From contig NZ_JABBGI010000004.1 in the NCBI RefSeq assembly GCF_012927325.1, positions 62,001 to 126,000 on the forward strand: a DNA stretch of 64,000 bases, read 5' to 3'. The number at the start of each line of letters is the position of its first letter. The stretch's first letter is position 1. Position numbers and translations under genes: made by a program. Source of the DNA: Chryseobacterium antibioticum. GTDB lineage: Bacteria; Bacteroidota; Bacteroidia; Flavobacteriales; Weeksellaceae. Below are positions 9,586 to 17,996 of the stretch, piece after piece. The notes below the pieces were generated by a model, which saw only the letters and a list, made by a program, of their open reading frames with translations, had not been told where the DNA came from and did not search any database.

Positions 9586-9951
9586 ATGATGAATAAGAAG
9601 ATTTTGATTGTGGACGATGATCCACGTAATATATTTGCACTGAAACTGACGCTGAAATCAAGAGGCTACCAGATTGAAAGCTGTACAATGGCTCAGGAGG
9701 CCATTCAGATTTTAAAAGAACATGCAATAGACATCATCCTTATGGATATGATGATGCCTGAAATGGATGGATATGAAGCCATCAGAATGATTAGAAATAC
9801 ACCATCTATGAGCGAAATTCCTGTGATTGCGGTTACGGCTCAGGCTATGCCGGAAGACCGTCAGAAATGCATCGATGCAGGAGCTCAGGATTACGTATCA
9901 AAACCAATTGATGTAGATCAGTTGATGACCGCCATCGAAAAATTTTTATAA
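9586..9951 (+). CDS. Single-domain response regulator
   Basis: 121-aa stand-alone receiver. DDDPRN forms the acid pocket, ILMDMMMPEMDG holds the phospho-Asp, AVTAQAM the Thr/Ala switch, and YVSKPID the Lys. There is no output domain, so it acts as a phosphate shuttle or by protein contact. The ATG directly follows the kinase stop codon (0-nt gap); ATG 9589 is a possible alternative. It is strikingly similar to the third receiver of the preceding kinase. Confidence 0.92.
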   Translation: MMNKKILIVDDDPRNIFALKLTLKSRGYQIESCTMAQEAIQILKEHAIDIILMDMMMPEMDGYEAIRMIRNTPSMSEIPVIAVTAQAMPEDRQKCIDAGAQDYVSKPIDVDQLMTAIEKFL

Positions 9952-10782
9952 ATGCTGGAGCCGAGTATCGTTAAAGATGAAGAAGTAGAATATCTGATCA
10001 AAGATGTTTATGAGATGTATGGCTATGATTTTTCAGAATATAGCAGAGCTTCTTTTAAACGTCGGGTTAACCGTATTTGTCTCATTGATAGATTTACCAG
10101 TTTTGCGGAACTTCGGTATACCGTTCTCAATGATCCAGAATATCTGACACGCTTTGTAGAAGAAATTACAGTGAATGTGACCGAAATGTTTCGTGATCCG
10201 CACTTTTTTAAAGCGCTGAGAGAGAAAATTTTACCACAATTGGGAACATATCCGCTCATCAGAATATGGGTGGCGGGTTGTTCTACAGGGGAAGAAGCCT
10301 ATTCAATGGCTATTTTGCTGAAAGAAGCCAATCTCTACCACAAATCACTGATCTACGGGACAGATCTGAACCCCTCCGTTTTAGAAACGGCACGCTCTGG
10401 AGTTTTTCCTTTGCAACAGATGAAACTCTATTCAGAAAACTACATTTTGTCAGGCGGGAAAAAAGATTTTTCAGATTACTATACCGCCAACTATGACAGT
10501 GTAAAATTTGATAAAAGTTTAAAGGAAAAACTGATATTATCCACTCATAATTTAGTGTCAGATAGTTCTTTTAATAGTTTCCAGCTGATCATTTGCAGAA
10601 ATGTACTCATCTATTTCGACCGGGATTTACAGGAACGTGTTTTTAAGCTTTTTGATAACAGTCTTGAAAATCTGGGCTATCTGGCCTTAGGTTCAAAAGA
10701 GACTCTGAGATTTTCCAAATTAGACAAGAATTATCATCAGATTGATGATCAGAGGATCTGGAAGAAAACCGAGCATATATAA
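9952..10782 (+). CDS. CheR-family protein-glutamate methyltransferase
   Basis: 276 aa, normal CheR length. The N-terminal helical domain is followed by a SAM-dependent methyltransferase core: motif I IRIWVAGCSTGEEAYSMAI, acidic loop YGTDLNPSVLETA, and IICRNVLIYFDRDLQ. The family transfers methyl groups from SAM to glutamates of chemoreceptors. No receptor, CheA or CheW is in the window and the organism type is non-flagellated, so the substrate is likely a signalling kinase or other coiled-coil protein. The ATG directly abuts the preceding stop codon, and the end lies 10 nt before cheB. Confidence 0.92.
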   Translation: MLEPSIVKDEEVEYLIKDVYEMYGYDFSEYSRASFKRRVNRICLIDRFTSFAELRYTVLNDPEYLTRFVEEITVNVTEMFRDPHFFKALREKILPQLGTYPLIRIWVAGCSTGEEAYSMAILLKEANLYHKSLIYGTDLNPSVLETARSGVFPLQQMKLYSENYILSGGKKDFSDYYTANYDSVKFDKSLKEKLILSTHNLVSDSSFNSFQLIICRNVLIYFDRDLQERVFKLFDNSLENLGYLALGSKETLRFSKLDKNYHQIDDQRIWKKTEHI

Positions 10783-10792
10783 CACATTGAGC

Positions 10793-11365
10793 ATGGAAAC
10801 AAAAAACACAAAGACAGAATTAGTCGTGATAGGAGGATCAGCAGGAAGCCTGCGGGTTATTCTGGAAATGCTTAAAAATTTAAAAAACGAATTGAGTTTC
10901 CCTATTTTGCTGGTGCTTCACCGCAAAGCATCTTCAACAAATGTTCTGCAGACCTTGCTACAGCAGTTCGTGAACATGGAAGTTATTGAGATCGATGACA
11001 AAACGGAAGTTCAAAACAATAAACTGTATGTAGTTCCTGCAGATTATCACTTATTATTCGAAAATAAAAAGATGATGTCACTGGATTTTTCGGAGAAAAT
11101 GAACTATTCCCGTCCCTCAATTGATGTCACATTCAAATCTGCGGCGGAAATCTATGGCAAAAACCTCGTGGGCGTTTTGCTTTCAGGGGCCAATGCAGAC
11201 GGAGTTGAAGGTTTGGGATGTATTAAAAAAAATAAAGGAAAAGTCTGGATTCAGGAGCCTGCAACGGCTGAAGTAGACTATATGCCCAGACATGCGGTAG
11301 AAGAAGTTGACTACGATCTGATTATTAAACCCAATAATCTGGCCGATTATATCAATCAATTATAA
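10793..11365 (+). CDS. CheB-type methylesterase, catalytic domain only
   Basis: 190 aa. The start at ATG 10793 (METKNTKTELVVIGGSAGS) is preferred because the in-frame start at 10742 lies inside cheR and adds an atypical leader. The catalytic Ser is in GGSAGS, His in LVLHRKAS, and Asp in LLSGANADGVEG. There is no N-terminal receiver, so activity must be controlled by partners such as the stand-alone receivers next door. It would remove methyl groups added by the adjacent CheR or deamidate glutamines. Confidence 0.9.
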   Translation: METKNTKTELVVIGGSAGSLRVILEMLKNLKNELSFPILLVLHRKASSTNVLQTLLQQFVNMEVIEIDDKTEVQNNKLYVVPADYHLLFENKKMMSLDFSEKMNYSRPSIDVTFKSAAEIYGKNLVGVLLSGANADGVEGLGCIKKNKGKVWIQEPATAEVDYMPRHAVEEVDYDLIIKPNNLADYINQL

Positions 11366-11407
11366 AATAAGAAATTAAAACAACCCTAAGATTTAAATAG
11401 AACAACT

Positions 11408-11770
11408 ATGAGTACAAAGAAAATTTTGATTTTTGATGATGATACAACTATTTTAGAGGTAATTACCATCATTTTCGAGGAGAATGGTTATCAGGTCGAA
11501 ATTTCAGAAACATCTCATGATATAGTGGAAAAGGTTTCAAAGTTTCAGCCGGATGTTATTCTTATGGACAACTGGATCCCAAAGATCGGCGGAGTAGAGG
11601 CTACCAAGCTTTTAAAAAGTCATGACGAGTTCAAATCTATTCCTGTCATTTATGTGACGGCTAACAATGATATCGTGAGACTGGCAGAAGAAGCGCAAGC
11701 GGATGATTATGTGGCAAAACCATTTAATCTGGATGATCTGGAAGATAAAGTAGCTAAATATTTAAAATAG
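11408..11770 (+). CDS. Single-domain response regulator
   Basis: 120-aa receiver: IFDDDTTI acid pocket, VILMDNWIPKIGG phospho-Asp, YVTANND switch Thr, DDYVAKPF Lys. It has no output domain. It follows cheB by 42 nt and is the last gene before a terminator. It is more diverged from the kinase receivers than the product of the gene at 9586. Confidence 0.9.
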   Translation: MSTKKILIFDDDTTILEVITIIFEENGYQVEISETSHDIVEKVSKFQPDVILMDNWIPKIGGVEATKLLKSHDEFKSIPVIYVTANNDIVRLAEEAQADDYVAKPFNLDDLEDKVAKYLK

Positions 11771-11812
11771 CAGAATTCCACTGAAAAGTATTGGTGCTTT
11801 TGGCATCTATAG

Positions 11813-11846
11813 AAAATCCTTACCTCATGTGTAGGGATTTTTTTCT
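11813..11846. terminator. Terminator between convergent genes
   Basis: AAAATCCTTAC pairs with GTAGGGATTTT (one G-U) across a 7-nt loop and is followed by TTTTCTTT on the + strand. The A run at its left edge also suits the minus-strand gene ending at 11847, although the stop codon lies within or next to the T run. Confidence 0.7.
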
Positions 11847-12149
11847 TTAAATAATCCGTCTGACAGGCTGTTGCCTTATTTCTTCAAAATGTCTGGTCCT
11901 CTCCCGGATAAGATCAACGGTACATCGTCCACTGTTGATTTCAGCAATCAGTGCTGATAAAAATAATTTCAACTGAGGATCAGACAGTATTTTATTCGTA
12001 AATGTAGTAGCGATAATGGTCTTTTTAGAAACGATATTCTGGGTAAAGATATATTCGCCTTCCAAATCCATAATTAAACAAAACTGATCTGCTATACTGG
12101 CTGATAAGTACCGATGGATCAGCTCGATATTTTGTAACATATTTTCCAT
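11847..12149 (-). CDS. Hypothetical protein, 100 aa
   Basis: The protein was not recognised. It is small and soluble, with no signal peptide or TM. It reads MENMLQNIELIHRYLSAS at the start, has a beta-like middle (CLIMDLEGEYIFTQN), and ends in a basic helix rich in Arg (RERTRHFEEIRQQPVRR). Codon 4 is a second Met. The CLIMDLEGEYIFTQN stretch is loosely like a PAS or sensor strand, but this is only an impression. It converges on the signalling operon and shares its terminator. Confidence 0.6.
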   Translation of the reverse strand: MENMLQNIELIHRYLSASIADQFCLIMDLEGEYIFTQNIVSKKTIIATTFTNKILSDPQLKLFLSALIAEINSGRCTVDLIRERTRHFEEIRQQPVRRII

Positions 12150-12322
12150 CTTGGTGTATTTGTATGATATACAATAATATTCATGCCATAGTTGTTCTTT
12201 TCCTATTTTTTAACGAATGATCCATGAGGAGCCACATGGTTATTGAATATTTTAAAATTAATATTATCTTGTTGTTCAAAGCATTTTCTCATCTGATGAT
12301 CAAAACAGATCCGTAATTACTT

Positions 12323-12832
12323 ATGTTAAAAGATATCATTGCCAAAGATCTCACCGTTATTTTTTGTGGGATTAATCCCGGTTTAAAATCTGCTAAAGAT
12401 GGCCACCACTTTTCCGGAAGAAGCAACCGGTTCTGGAAAGTAATGCATCAGGCAGGATTTACCCCTTACCAGATCGAAGCAGAAGAGGATACAAGTATTC
12501 TGGATTTCGGATATGGACTTACGACTGCCGTAGCCCGGGCAACGTCCCGCGCCGATGAGCTTTCAAAAGATGAATTTGATGATTCACTTGAGCTCTTTAA
12601 AACAAAAATGACCCATTTTCAGCCAAAATATATTGTATTTCTTGGAAAAGCAGCCTACCAGGCTTTCTCCAAAAAGAAACAGATAGAGTGGGGCTCTCAG
12701 TCTGAAGATTTTTGTGCAGCCCGGGTTTGGGTTTTACCCAATACCAGTGGTTTGAACCGGGGATTTACCCTTGATGCTCTTGTTGAATCTTATAGCGGAT
12801 TTTATCAAGAGATTCAAAATAATAAGATCTAG
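12323..12832 (+). CDS. mug: G/U(T)-mismatch-specific DNA glycosylase (Mug family)
   Basis: 169 aa, the family length. Motif A IFCGINPGLKSA carries the catalytic Asn18, aligned with E. coli Mug Asn18. Motif B, in the region VLPNTSGLNRGF, forms the wedge that penetrates the helix. HHFSGRSNRFW and ARATSRADELS are also typical. It excises U or T opposite G, and ethenocytosine, starting base-excision repair in the cytosol. It stands alone between the small minus-strand gene and the peroxidase gene. Confidence 0.92.
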   Translation: MLKDIIAKDLTVIFCGINPGLKSAKDGHHFSGRSNRFWKVMHQAGFTPYQIEAEEDTSILDFGYGLTTAVARATSRADELSKDEFDDSLELFKTKMTHFQPKYIVFLGKAAYQAFSKKKQIEWGSQSEDFCAARVWVLPNTSGLNRGFTLDALVESYSGFYQEIQNNKI

Positions 12833-12888
12833 ATCTTCCAATCAATTTTGTGCTTTTTATCCATAAAAGAGGAATCTTATTCATCAAT

Positions 12889-12921
12889 TTTGAAATGTAT
12901 CTATCAGATTTCCTATTTTTG
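12889..12921 (+). promoter_or_regulatory. Bacteroidota promoter TTTG-N21-TATTTTTG
   Basis: TTTG at 12889-12892, a 21-nt spacer, and TATTTTTG at 12914-12921 fit the flavobacterial consensus at both boxes. The ATG of the peroxidase gene is 17 nt further on. Confidence 0.75.
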
Positions 12922-12938
12922 CCGAAATCCAATGATCC

Positions 12939-14105
12939 ATGAAGAATGTCCTAAGCTGGATATTAATTGCATTTCTTACCGTTTCCCTTTTGAACAACTG
13001 TTTCAGCAACAGTGTCCAGAAAGAGATCCGGGAGAAAGCCTCATTCATTGCCGAACTGAGGAAATTATATTCTTCCGGAGATTCTTCAAAATGGCCAAAA
13101 CCGATTCTGGATCCCGATGCAATGCCACACTTTTCCGAAATTGGCCATCTTCCCGACATTAAGTTCCCGGCAGATAATGCTTATTCTGAAGACAAAGCAG
13201 TATTGGGAAAAACACTGTTCTTCGATCCGCGTCTTTCTCAATCTAACCAGATTGCCTGTGCTTCCTGCCATGATCCGGAGCTGGGATGGTGCGATAACAG
13301 AACTTTTTCCTTCGGACACGACAGGCAACTCGGTATCCGGAATGCAATGAGCATACTGAATGTGGCTTATGCAAGATCTTTATTCTGGGACGGACGTGCT
13401 GCGTCTCTCGAAGAACAATCGGAAATGCCGATTCGGGACACAAGAGAAATGAATGGGCATATCGATCTGGCAGCAGGTAAAATTGCGAAAATCAAAGGCT
13501 ACGAACTCTTATTCGAAAAAGCTTTTGGGGATAAAATCGTTTCAAAAGACCGGATTTCCAAAGCAATAGCCGCTTTTGAAAGAACCGTTAAAAGCGGAAC
13601 CTCCAAATTTGACCAGTTCATTGACGGAAAGGCAGAGGTTTATACGGATGATGAATTGATGGGCCTGCATCTTTTCCGGACCAAGGCGCAATGCATGAAC
13701 TGTCACAGCTCAGGGTATTTTTCCAATAACCAGTTTGAAAATATCGGGACTTCTTTATTAGGCTCTAAAGAAGAAGATCTGGGCCGTTATCTCGTTACGA
13801 AAAATCCGGAAGATGCCGGAAAGTTTCGGGTGCCGGGACTCCGTGAAGTGACAAGAACAGGTCCCTGGATGCATAATGGTTCTATGACGACCCTCACAGA
13901 AGTTATTCAGTTTTATAGCAGAGGAAATCCTGAACATTCTCAAAAACGGGCAACAGTGCATCAGGGTATCACACTTTCTTCAGAAAAATCAGGTTTTGTA
14001 AGGTTGCTGGATCTTACTGATCAGGAAATTGCTCAGCTGGAAGCATTCCTACGGACTTTATCTACGAAACCTGAAAGAGTTCTGCCACCTGCATTGCCTC
14101 AATAA
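12939..14105 (+). CDS. Di-heme cytochrome c peroxidase (MauG/CcpA family)
   Basis: 388 aa. N-terminal hydrophobic leader MKNVLSWILIAFLTVSLLNNC, possibly a lipoprotein signal although the lipobox LNNC is imperfect. Two c-heme sites are present: CASCH at about residue 106 (IACASCHDPELGW) and CMNCH at about residue 251 (AQCMNCHSSGYF). Between and after them are FDPRLS, SILNVAY and FWDGRAASLEEQ, all family hallmarks, and a late M-H-N-G (PWMHNGSMTTL). It reduces H2O2 in the periplasm with electrons from cytochrome c. It has its own strong promoter. Confidence 0.92.
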   Translation: MKNVLSWILIAFLTVSLLNNCFSNSVQKEIREKASFIAELRKLYSSGDSSKWPKPILDPDAMPHFSEIGHLPDIKFPADNAYSEDKAVLGKTLFFDPRLSQSNQIACASCHDPELGWCDNRTFSFGHDRQLGIRNAMSILNVAYARSLFWDGRAASLEEQSEMPIRDTREMNGHIDLAAGKIAKIKGYELLFEKAFGDKIVSKDRISKAIAAFERTVKSGTSKFDQFIDGKAEVYTDDELMGLHLFRTKAQCMNCHSSGYFSNNQFENIGTSLLGSKEEDLGRYLVTKNPEDAGKFRVPGLREVTRTGPWMHNGSMTTLTEVIQFYSRGNPEHSQKRATVHQGITLSSEKSGFVRLLDLTDQEIAQLEAFLRTLSTKPERVLPPALPQ

Positions 14106-14205
14106 AATAACGCACATTATCAGTAATTATTAAAGATTCGTTACCCTGAATGTAAAGCTTTTTTGCTACATTTATCTGTTATCAATCAGCAATAATTATT
14201 AAGTT

Positions 14206-14994
14206 ATGAATATTCAACTTTTTTCAAAAAATGCTCTAGTAGGTGCGGCCACACAGGGGATAGGTCTTGGAATAGCTCTGGAACTGGCCAAATGCGGGGC
14301 CAATGTTACCGTAATGGCCCGCAATGAAACGAAACTTAAAAATGTTGTGTCTTCATTACCTCTCATTCATCCTGATCAGAAGCATCAATATGTGGTGGCG
14401 GATTTTTCCAATTTTGAAGACTACAGAACTATTATTTCCGACTATTTCAGCAATAATTCCGTAGATATCCTGGTCAACAATACAAACGGTCCGGAGCCTG
14501 GCTTAGCGCTGGATAAAGGGGTGAATGATTATCAGAAAGCATTTGATCTCCTGTTTAAAACAGTCTGCGAAACGACCCTTCTGGCTTTACCCCACATGAT
14601 ACAACAGAAAAATGGACGGATCATTAATGTTTCTTCGCTGTCGGTAAAAGAACCGATCAATAATTTATCACTTTCAAATTCCATTCGTTCGGCAGTGATC
14701 GCCTGGGCCAAGACCTTATCCAATGAAGTGGCACAGCATCAGATCACGGTCAATAATATTTTAACCGGGTATTTTGATACGGAGCGTATTCAGAATCTGA
14801 TCAGCCACGAATCACAGCAGACGGGTAAATCTCAGGAAGAAATAAAAAAAGCGAGAGAAAATAAAATTCCAATGAAAAGACTCGGTAACACTGAAGAGTA
14901 TGGCTACCTGGCAGCTTTCCTCGCATCAGAATATTCGTCCTATCTTACCGGAACCAGTATTCCGTTGGATGGAGGTTTGAATAATACATATTAA
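14206..14994 (+). CDS. SDR family oxidoreductase lacking the YxxxK pair
   Basis: 262 aa Rossmann protein. The dinucleotide motif is modified to GAATQGIGLGIALE and the strand motif is NNTNG rather than NNAG. The catalytic Ser is kept (INVSSLSVKEP). Where YxxxK should occur the sequence reads LSLSNSIRSAVIAWAKTLS, so Tyr becomes Ser and Lys becomes Arg. The C-terminal GYFDTERIQ and TGTSIPLDGG are normal. This subgroup is often called 3-oxoacyl-ACP-reductase-like; its chemistry is uncertain here. It stands alone. Confidence 0.88.
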   Translation: MNIQLFSKNALVGAATQGIGLGIALELAKCGANVTVMARNETKLKNVVSSLPLIHPDQKHQYVVADFSNFEDYRTIISDYFSNNSVDILVNNTNGPEPGLALDKGVNDYQKAFDLLFKTVCETTLLALPHMIQQKNGRIINVSSLSVKEPINNLSLSNSIRSAVIAWAKTLSNEVAQHQITVNNILTGYFDTERIQNLISHESQQTGKSQEEIKKARENKIPMKRLGNTEEYGYLAAFLASEYSSYLTGTSIPLDGGLNNTY

Positions 14995-15471
14995 TTCAGG
15001 AGACTATTTATTTGATGGTATCTGTAAAAAATGTGCGGACTTGAAGATACATAGTCAGCCGATGAAGAGAATGAATAGTAATTTGATCATATTTTTTTTA
15101 CACAAAGTTTGGCTATCATGATTTTATATTTAGGAATGCAAAGGAAAGAATCAATACAATTGATTCGATGAAGCGTATGGATACAACGTTCGCTTATTTA
15201 ATGGCGTAGCCACGCCTCTTTGCCTGTCTTGAAATTGTACATTTAGCATGAAAACTTTGCGTTAAAAAAAATAAAAGTTTTTGTTTTTAGCAGGTTTTAA
15301 TGATATTTTTTCTCAATTATGAGACTGTCCTATTTGAGAGGGTAGTATATCACTCAAATTAAATTAAGAATTCATTAAAAACCTGTATCATCAGGGCATT
15401 CTTCCTTTCTAGTTCCATTGATTTTTCGTAGTTTCACTTTCTTTTAACAAAAAATATCACCACAATCTCTT
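14995..15471 (+). other. Intergenic region, no gene seen
   Basis: 477 bp, A+T-rich, with no convincing coding frame. The only structure noted is a short hairpin, GGCGT-AGCC-ACGCC, near 15205-15218. A TAGTTTCA box close to the following ATG is a poor promoter match. Nothing else was seen. Confidence 0.5.
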
Positions 15472-16329
15472 ATGAAAAGAAACTTTATCAACCAAAAAGA
15501 GCTGTCCGACAAATTTTGGAATATTGAGTATTCCGGAAACGTACAGACCTTATCTTTTGGCAAAACCGGAACCAAAGGCCGGGAAACAGTTAAAGAATAT
15601 GCAGATGAAAAAGACTGTGTGAAGGAGTCTGAAAAGCTCATCGCTCAAAAAATAAAAAAAGGCTACACTGAGATTCAGGCAAATGATGAGATTCCCCAAA
15701 AGATCGAGCTTTCCGATAAAGAAAAAGCAGATATTTATTTTTGGGAAGCCATTGAAAAATCCAACAAATATAAAAAAGCCAATTGGAGCGAATATGATAT
15801 TGATGAACACATCGAGAACCTGACCGATTATTTATCCAAATTCGGAAAAGATAGGATGATCCTTTTTGAAAAAACGCTTCAGGAGAAACTAAGTGAATTG
15901 TATACCGCTGAAATCGCTGAACTTTCGATCATTCTTGAATGTGATTTTAAAAAGGAAAACGGAGTCTATGTCTTCGATGATTATCTTTCCGATGACGGAT
16001 TTATCTATTTCAGATGCTGGTTGTTATTAAAAGGAAAAGAGTTTTTTGAAGAGATAAAAGCTGATATACAGTCGTTCGTAAGTGGAAAATACAGCTTTGA
16101 TATTGCAGACTGCTGGGCAGAAGGTCTGCTTTATGTGGCCGATGAAGCATATGCCCAAAATCATGACGATGAAGAATCCATCATAAAAGATACGGTGTAT
16201 GAATTGTACCCTGAAAATGATTACGACGGTATGGAGCGCAGCATGAACCGCGAGCCGAAAGGAGGGGCTGATTTACATAAAATGTATCCAAAATTGGTAG
16301 AAGAAATAGGAGAATTAAGAAGTAAATAA
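15472..16329 (+). CDS. WGR domain plus DUF4240 protein
   Basis: 285 aa, soluble and acidic. Residues about 1-70 form a WGR-like domain (KFWNIEYSGNVQTLSFGKTGTKG), a fold found in PARPs and MolR-type proteins and often nucleic-acid-linked. Residues about 90-220 fit DUF4240 (IYFWEAIEKSNKY, then IAELSIILECDF and YLSDDGFIYFRCWLLLKG). The C-terminus (YDGMERSMNREPKGGADLHKMYPKLVEE) is also typical. Function is unknown. It is followed 31 nt later by the XRE-membrane gene. Confidence 0.85.
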   Translation: MKRNFINQKELSDKFWNIEYSGNVQTLSFGKTGTKGRETVKEYADEKDCVKESEKLIAQKIKKGYTEIQANDEIPQKIELSDKEKADIYFWEAIEKSNKYKKANWSEYDIDEHIENLTDYLSKFGKDRMILFEKTLQEKLSELYTAEIAELSIILECDFKKENGVYVFDDYLSDDGFIYFRCWLLLKGKEFFEEIKADIQSFVSGKYSFDIADCWAEGLLYVADEAYAQNHDDEESIIKDTVYELYPENDYDGMERSMNREPKGGADLHKMYPKLVEEIGELRSK

Positions 16330-16360
16330 AGATGAAAGCCGATTCCATAGCCTAAAATAC

Positions 16361-16903
16361 ATGAAAAACACGGTTAAAACCTTAAGAGAGAAAAAGAATA
16401 TGACCCAGACTGAGCTTGCCGAGAAATCAGGCCTTTCTTTGCGTACGGTCCAACGGATTGAAGCGGGAAGTATTCCCAAAGGATTTACCCTGAAAGCTGT
16501 TGCCCGGGCTTTAGAAACAGAACCTGAAGACCTGATTGCAGCAAATGAAGAAAACACCAACGTTGATCGGGCAAAATTAATCAATCTGGTCGCATTAGCA
16601 GGTCTCATCATTCCGTTTGGGGGTGTGATATTTCCTTTAATTTTAACCTATAAAACCAAAGATCCGGTCAATAAAGAACTTGGAAAAAATATCGTAAGTA
16701 TCCAGATTATTTTGGCGGGTATTGTTTCCGTTTTAATGATCATCAGTCCGTTTATTCAGAAAGCATTATCTCTAAAAACACCTCTTTTTCTTATCTTTTT
16801 AATAGCTTTTATATCTGTTAAACTACTCATTATCGTCAAAAACGGAATCGGTCTGAATAAAAATGGAGATTTGTATATTAAGTTGAAAACCAGTTTTTTA
16901 TAG
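16361..16903 (+). CDS. XRE-type HTH protein with membrane C-terminus (DUF4870-like)
   Basis: 180 aa. Residues 1-58 are a Cro/C1-type helix-turn-helix (LREKKNMTQTELAEKSGLSLRTVQRIEAGS). From about residue 68 there are hydrophobic segments (INLVALAGLIIPFGGVIFPLIL, IVSIQIILAGIVSVLMIIS, FLIFLIAFISVKLLIIV) resembling DUF4870. A DNA-binding domain fused to membrane helices suggests a membrane-tethered regulator. Targets are unknown; the downstream protease-like gene (87 nt away) is one candidate. Confidence 0.85.
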   Translation: MKNTVKTLREKKNMTQTELAEKSGLSLRTVQRIEAGSIPKGFTLKAVARALETEPEDLIAANEENTNVDRAKLINLVALAGLIIPFGGVIFPLILTYKTKDPVNKELGKNIVSIQIILAGIVSVLMIISPFIQKALSLKTPLFLIFLIAFISVKLLIIVKNGIGLNKNGDLYIKLKTSFL

Positions 16904-16990
16904 TCGGAGTCGTAAAAATGACGTAAAGATGTCATATTGTTTTTGCAGGAAAATCAGACTGAAATGCTGAATCTTGCACAAAATTGAAAT

Positions 16991-17926
16991 ATGAAAATCT
17001 TTAAGAACTTGGTGTTATCTGTTGCGGTCATTATTGCGCTGTCCTTAGTAGGCGGTTACTTTTATTTTGATCAAAAATTTACGCCGCCGGAAAATCATCT
17101 GAACGTTGCTGGAATTGCAGAAAATAGTACGCTAAGCTGGGATATTGCCGAGGGAAATTTCCATGCTGCGGTACTTTTACTTGTCAAAATCAAAGGAATT
17201 GACAAAGTCTTTTACATGCAGCTCGATTCCGGCTCTCCAACTACTTTGTTTTATAAAAATTCACTCCAATCTATTCAGTCAAAATTTCAAAATAAAATTA
17301 ACATCCATGAAAAGAATAATCAAATTTCAATGCAGTTTAGCATAGGAAATATGAGCGTGACTTCAGATTTTGAATTATTGAATTATGGTAAAACAGTAAA
17401 TTTTGAAAGCACTAAGCCTGACAATATCATCGGAACCATCGGGACCGATTTGTTTGAAAAACGCATTGTCATTCTTGATCTGAAAAACGAAATGTGCTCA
17501 TTCGTAGAAAAGATCAATGAAAACGGTTTTGAAGCATTTGAATTTAAAAAACGGAAAATCCTGATGCCGGGAACAATTGGAGATCAAAAACTGAAACTGC
17601 TTTACGATTCAGGCATCAGTGGCTATGAACTCCTTACCAACAAAGAAGAATGGCAAAAGTACAGAATGCCAAACGGTAACATCAAAAAAGAAAAAGGAAA
17701 TTCCTGGGGAAATGTATTAACTGTTATTTCTGCACCTGCTGATCAGGTCGTGAAAATAGGAAACCGCGAGCTTAAACTTTCAGAAGTGACCTATGTAGAA
17801 GGAACTTCACAGATGCAGAATCTCATGATGAAAACTTCCGGAATGCAAGGCATGATTGGAAATAAGCTTTTCCTGAATCATACACTGATTGTAGACTGTA
17901 AAAATGAAAAATTTAAAATAAAATAA
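16991..17926 (+). CDS. Membrane-anchored aspartyl-protease-like protein with two D-S-G motifs
   Basis: 311 aa. An N-terminal hydrophobic segment (LVLSVAVIIALSLVGGYFYF) is a signal anchor. Two retropepsin/pepsin-like motifs are visible: FYMQLDSGSPTTLFY near residue 80 and LLYDSGISGYELLT near residue 205. Each is preceded by a beta strand, as in the two lobes of an aspartic protease. IIGTIGTDLFEKRIVILDL and MIGNKLFLNHTLIVDC resemble the G-N-x-h-L strand that ends each lobe. It is probably periplasmic. Protease activity is an inference; no family was firmly recognised. Confidence 0.7.
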   Translation: MKIFKNLVLSVAVIIALSLVGGYFYFDQKFTPPENHLNVAGIAENSTLSWDIAEGNFHAAVLLLVKIKGIDKVFYMQLDSGSPTTLFYKNSLQSIQSKFQNKINIHEKNNQISMQFSIGNMSVTSDFELLNYGKTVNFESTKPDNIIGTIGTDLFEKRIVILDLKNEMCSFVEKINENGFEAFEFKKRKILMPGTIGDQKLKLLYDSGISGYELLTNKEEWQKYRMPNGNIKKEKGNSWGNVLTVISAPADQVVKIGNRELKLSEVTYVEGTSQMQNLMMKTSGMQGMIGNKLFLNHTLIVDCKNEKFKIK

Positions 17927-17970
17927 TGTTTTATTAGATGGATGTAATAATTCCCCGGTGTGGGTTGTCT

Positions 17971-17995
17971 TACTATGTATTGAAATTACATAGTA
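17971..17995 (+). promoter_or_regulatory. Inverted repeat abutting the DUF2723 start codon
   Basis: TACTATGTA and TACATAGTA form perfect 9-bp arms around a 7-nt loop. They end 1 nt before the ATG at 17997. This could be an operator or an RNA hairpin limiting ribosome access. There is no T run, so it is not a terminator. Confidence 0.45.
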
Positions 17996-17996
17996 T

